Shown here one piece after another: positions 5,716-7,596 of a stretch of DNA of 7,596 bases. Source of the stretch: Acidobacteriaceae bacterium (GTDB taxonomy: Bacteria; Acidobacteriota; Terriglobia; Bryobacterales; Bryobacteraceae); assembly GCA_019245255.1 (NCBI GenBank), contig JAFARV010000490.1:1-7596 (forward strand). The letters are read 5' to 3'. The translations under genes and the position numbers were made by a program. A model generated the notes under the pieces. The model did not search any database and was not told the origin of the DNA. It worked only from the letters and a program-made list of their open reading frames with translations. Within the stretch, counting starts at the first letter, position 1, and each line of letters opens with the position of its first letter.

Positions 5716-7596
5716 ATGTATGAGCTCCAAACAGTGGCGTGCCTGCTCACCGGGGTGGTCTGCGCTACCGGGTGGCTCGTTACCCACAGGCGGCTCGCAA
5801 AGATCCGTAAGAACCAAGCGGCACTCGAGCGGTCATCCCAAGTCCTCGAAGAAGAGCGAACCGTCCTCGAACTGATTGCGAAGGGCGCCTCCCTCCGGGA
5901 AGTCCTCGATGCGCTGAACCTCGCAATTGAGCGAATGGTGCCCGATTGCTGTTGTTCCGTCTTGCTTGTTGATAGCGAACGGCAACTCCTGGTACAAGGT
6001 TCCGCGCCTAGCCTGCCACCCGAATTTTGGGCCATGTGTAACGGTCTGCCGATTGCGCCCGATCTCGGCTGCTGCCCTACCGCAGCCTTTAGGAACGAGA
6101 CGACAATCGCTGAGGATATTGCGACGGATTATCGATGGGCGCCGATCAAAGACACGGTCTTAGGGTTCGGGTTGTGCGCCTGCTGGAGTGTGCCCATCCG
6201 CAGTTCGGAAACCGGGCGCGTGATTGGGACCTTCGGAATGTATCACCACAGACCGGCGAGACCGACTCCGTTCGACCTGCGCGCGGTACAGGCAGGCGCG
6301 CAGCTTGCGGGCAATGCTCTCGAACGCTTGCGGGCTGAGCAGAGCATGCGCGATAGTGCGGAGCGGCTCAGACTGGCGGAAGAGACCGCAGCGTTTGGCA
6401 TTTGGGACTGGAATCCGGCCGAGGACATGTACACGCTATCGGAAGGGGCCGCCAGGATCAGCGGTTTGGGCGACCGGCCGATGCGCGTAAACCTCGAGCA
6501 GTTGTACGCTACCGTGCATCCTGACGATCGCGATCCTGCGGCACTCGCCCGGCAAGGGGCACTCATCGCGGGCAGCTCCTTCGAAAATGAATTTCGCAGG
6601 GTTCTTTCCGACGGATCCACCCGCTGGTATCGGAATGTCGGACGCGTGGAGCCGCAGCGCGACTCAAAACGGATGATCGGAGCGACGATCGACATCACCG
6701 AACAGAAGGAACTCCTCCTCAGCTTGGAGCACGCCAAGGCGGTAGCGGAGACCGCCGCACAGGCAAAGGCCGAATTCGTGGCCAATATGAGCCATGAGAT
6801 CCGGACACCGATGAACGCAGTCATGGGTATGACCAGCCTGCTACTGGATCAGGATCTGCCGGCCGAGGTACTCGACTGTGTCAAAACGATTCGCAATTCG
6901 TCCGACGCATTGCTTGTAATCATCAACGACATCCTCGATTTCTCCAAAATCGAATCCGGCAAACTCACTCTGGAACACGCGCCATTCTGTCTCTGCGATT
7001 GTCTGGAGGAGGCTGTCGAGCTGTTTGCGGCGCAGGCTCACGAGAAGAAGCTCGAGATTGCGGTGGACGTCGATCCGCAGCTCTCTGACTGGATCTATGG
7101 GGATGCCACAAGATTGCGGCAAATTGTCGTCAACCTGGTCGGGAATGCGGTGAAGTTCACGCCCAAGGGCGAAGTGGTCGTTACCGCGAGAAGACGATTC
7201 GATGGCGATAAGGAAAATATTGAACTCGCGGTGCGCGATACGGGCATAGGGATTGCCCAAGATAAGCAGCACAGGCTGTTCCATTCCTTCAGCCAAGTCG
7301 ATTCTTCTACTACCCGCAGATTTGGCGGGACGGGTCTTGGTTTGGCGATTTCGAAGCGGCTAACAGAGCTCATGGGCGGCCAGATCGCAGTCGAATCCGA
7401 GCCGGGTGCGGGATCCAAGTTTCACTTCACAATTCCTTACGAACCGGCGCCCGCACAGATCTCGCCGCTCGTTGGCATGGAGGCCTGGAACGGTAAACGA
7501 GTGCTGGTCGTCGATGGCAATTTGACCCGGCGGAGCGCAATTGGTCACTGTTTATCCCGGTGGCATCTCATCGCCACCGCGGTCTCGTCGCCGGCC
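5716..7596 (+). CDS. Membrane-anchored GAF-PAS hybrid histidine kinase, truncated by the right edge
   Basis: 627 codons are visible and the gene continues past the window. Domains in order: one N-terminal membrane helix (about 5-22); a charged coiled-coil-like stretch (24-50); a GAF domain (about 50-205) with EDIATD and CACWSVPI; a PAS/PAC domain (about 215-332) with WDWNP, HPDDRD and the closing IGATIDITEQK; a HisKA domain with phospho-acceptor H360 in FVANMSHEIRTPMN; a HATPase domain with N-box NLVGNAVKF (473-481), DTGIGI (508-513) and GGTGLGLAI (537-545); then the first strand of a receiver domain, KRVLVVDGN (594-602). It should autophosphorylate H360 and relay to its own receiver. The usual Asp-Asp pair reads Asp-Gly here (D600, G601). 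The sensed signal is unknown. Its GAF domain is unusually Cys rich. An in-frame TAA at 5701 limits the start to ATG 5716, and no good Shine-Dalgarno is seen. It is divergent from the deaminase; any cognate regulator would lie beyond the window. Confidence 0.93.
   Translation, partial: MYELQTVACLLTGVVCATGWLVTHRRLAKIRKNQAALERSSQVLEEERTVLELIAKGASLREVLDALNLAIERMVPDCCCSVLLVDSERQLLVQGSAPSLPPEFWAMCNGLPIAPDLGCCPTAAFRNETTIAEDIATDYRWAPIKDTVLGFGLCACWSVPIRSSETGRVIGTFGMYHHRPARPTPFDLRAVQAGAQLAGNALERLRAEQSMRDSAERLRLAEETAAFGIWDWNPAEDMYTLSEGAARISGLGDRPMRVNLEQLYATVHPDDRDPAALARQGALIAGSSFENEFRRVLSDGSTRWYRNVGRVEPQRDSKRMIGATIDITEQKELLLSLEHAKAVAETAAQAKAEFVANMSHEIRTPMNAVMGMTSLLLDQDLPAEVLDCVKTIRNSSDALLVIINDILDFSKIESGKLTLEHAPFCLCDCLEEAVELFAAQAHEKKLEIAVDVDPQLSDWIYGDATRLRQIVVNLVGNAVKFTPKGEVVVTARRRFDGDKENIELAVRDTGIGIAQDKQHRLFHSFSQVDSSTTRRFGGTGLGLAISKRLTELMGGQIAVESEPGAGSKFHFTIPYEPAPAQISPLVGMEAWNGKRVLVVDGNLTRRSAIGHCLSRWHLIATAVSSPA

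Noticed and set aside
6243..6824. 193-residue minus-strand ORF inside the kinase gene
   Set aside because: It is antisense to the GAF and PAS coding region, with a Ser/Ala/Arg-rich composition typical of a shadow.
6841..7296. 151-residue minus-strand ORF with a protein-like composition, antisense to HisKA/HATPase
   Set aside because: It looks more natural than the other shadows, but it sits exactly opposite conserved kinase motifs and has no promoter or ribosome-binding site.
1..7596. Search for CRISPR repeats, tRNA/rRNA, transposase genes, toxin-antitoxin pairs or defence genes
   Set aside because: No repeat-spacer pattern, cloverleaf, insertion-sequence ends or recognisable genes of those kinds were found by eye; the main genes are ordinary metabolic and signalling genes.

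Overview
The window looks like an ordinary stretch of a free-living, Gram-negative-type bacterial chromosome with fairly high GC and C/G-rich third codon positions. The gene content fits Acidobacteriota (Bryobacter/Solibacter-like): an FHA-GAF-PP2C phosphatase, a large GAF/PAS hybrid kinase, and an amidase whose N-terminus carries a twin-arginine motif. That placement is an inference from gene style, not from any phylogenetic marker. No tRNA, rRNA, CRISPR array, insertion sequence or phage gene was found.

Layout, left to right. An unidentified minus-strand reading frame runs off the left edge (1-225). Next come three minus-strand genes: an FHA-GAF-SpoIIE/RsbU-type protein phosphatase (293-1933), a type II NADH dehydrogenase (2003-3343, or 3367 with an alternative GTG start) and an amidase-signature hydrolase (3364-4929). 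The amidase and NADH dehydrogenase frames touch or overlap at a GTGA junction and are probably co-transcribed. The phosphatase has its own good sigma-70-like promoter (TTGACC-N16-TAGAAT) so close to its ATG that its mRNA is predicted to be leaderless. A 254-base gap (4930-5183) holds a Shine-Dalgarno-like AAGGAGGT with a 9-codon mini-ORF before the amidase, and a possible 32-residue secreted peptide on the plus strand. A minus-strand deaminase that closely resembles fungal cytosine deaminase follows (5184-5621). A 94-base divergent intergenic region separates it from a plus-strand membrane-anchored hybrid histidine kinase (5716 to beyond the right edge).

Functionally, two signalling proteins flank housekeeping or salvage enzymes: electron entry from NADH into the quinone pool, amide hydrolysis, and pyrimidine-base deamination. 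Nothing shows that these proteins form one system. I see no clear new multi-gene system. The points most worth a second look are the predicted leaderless promoter, the fungal-type cytosine deaminase, the altered acidic pair in the kinase's receiver domain, and the small secreted-peptide ORF.
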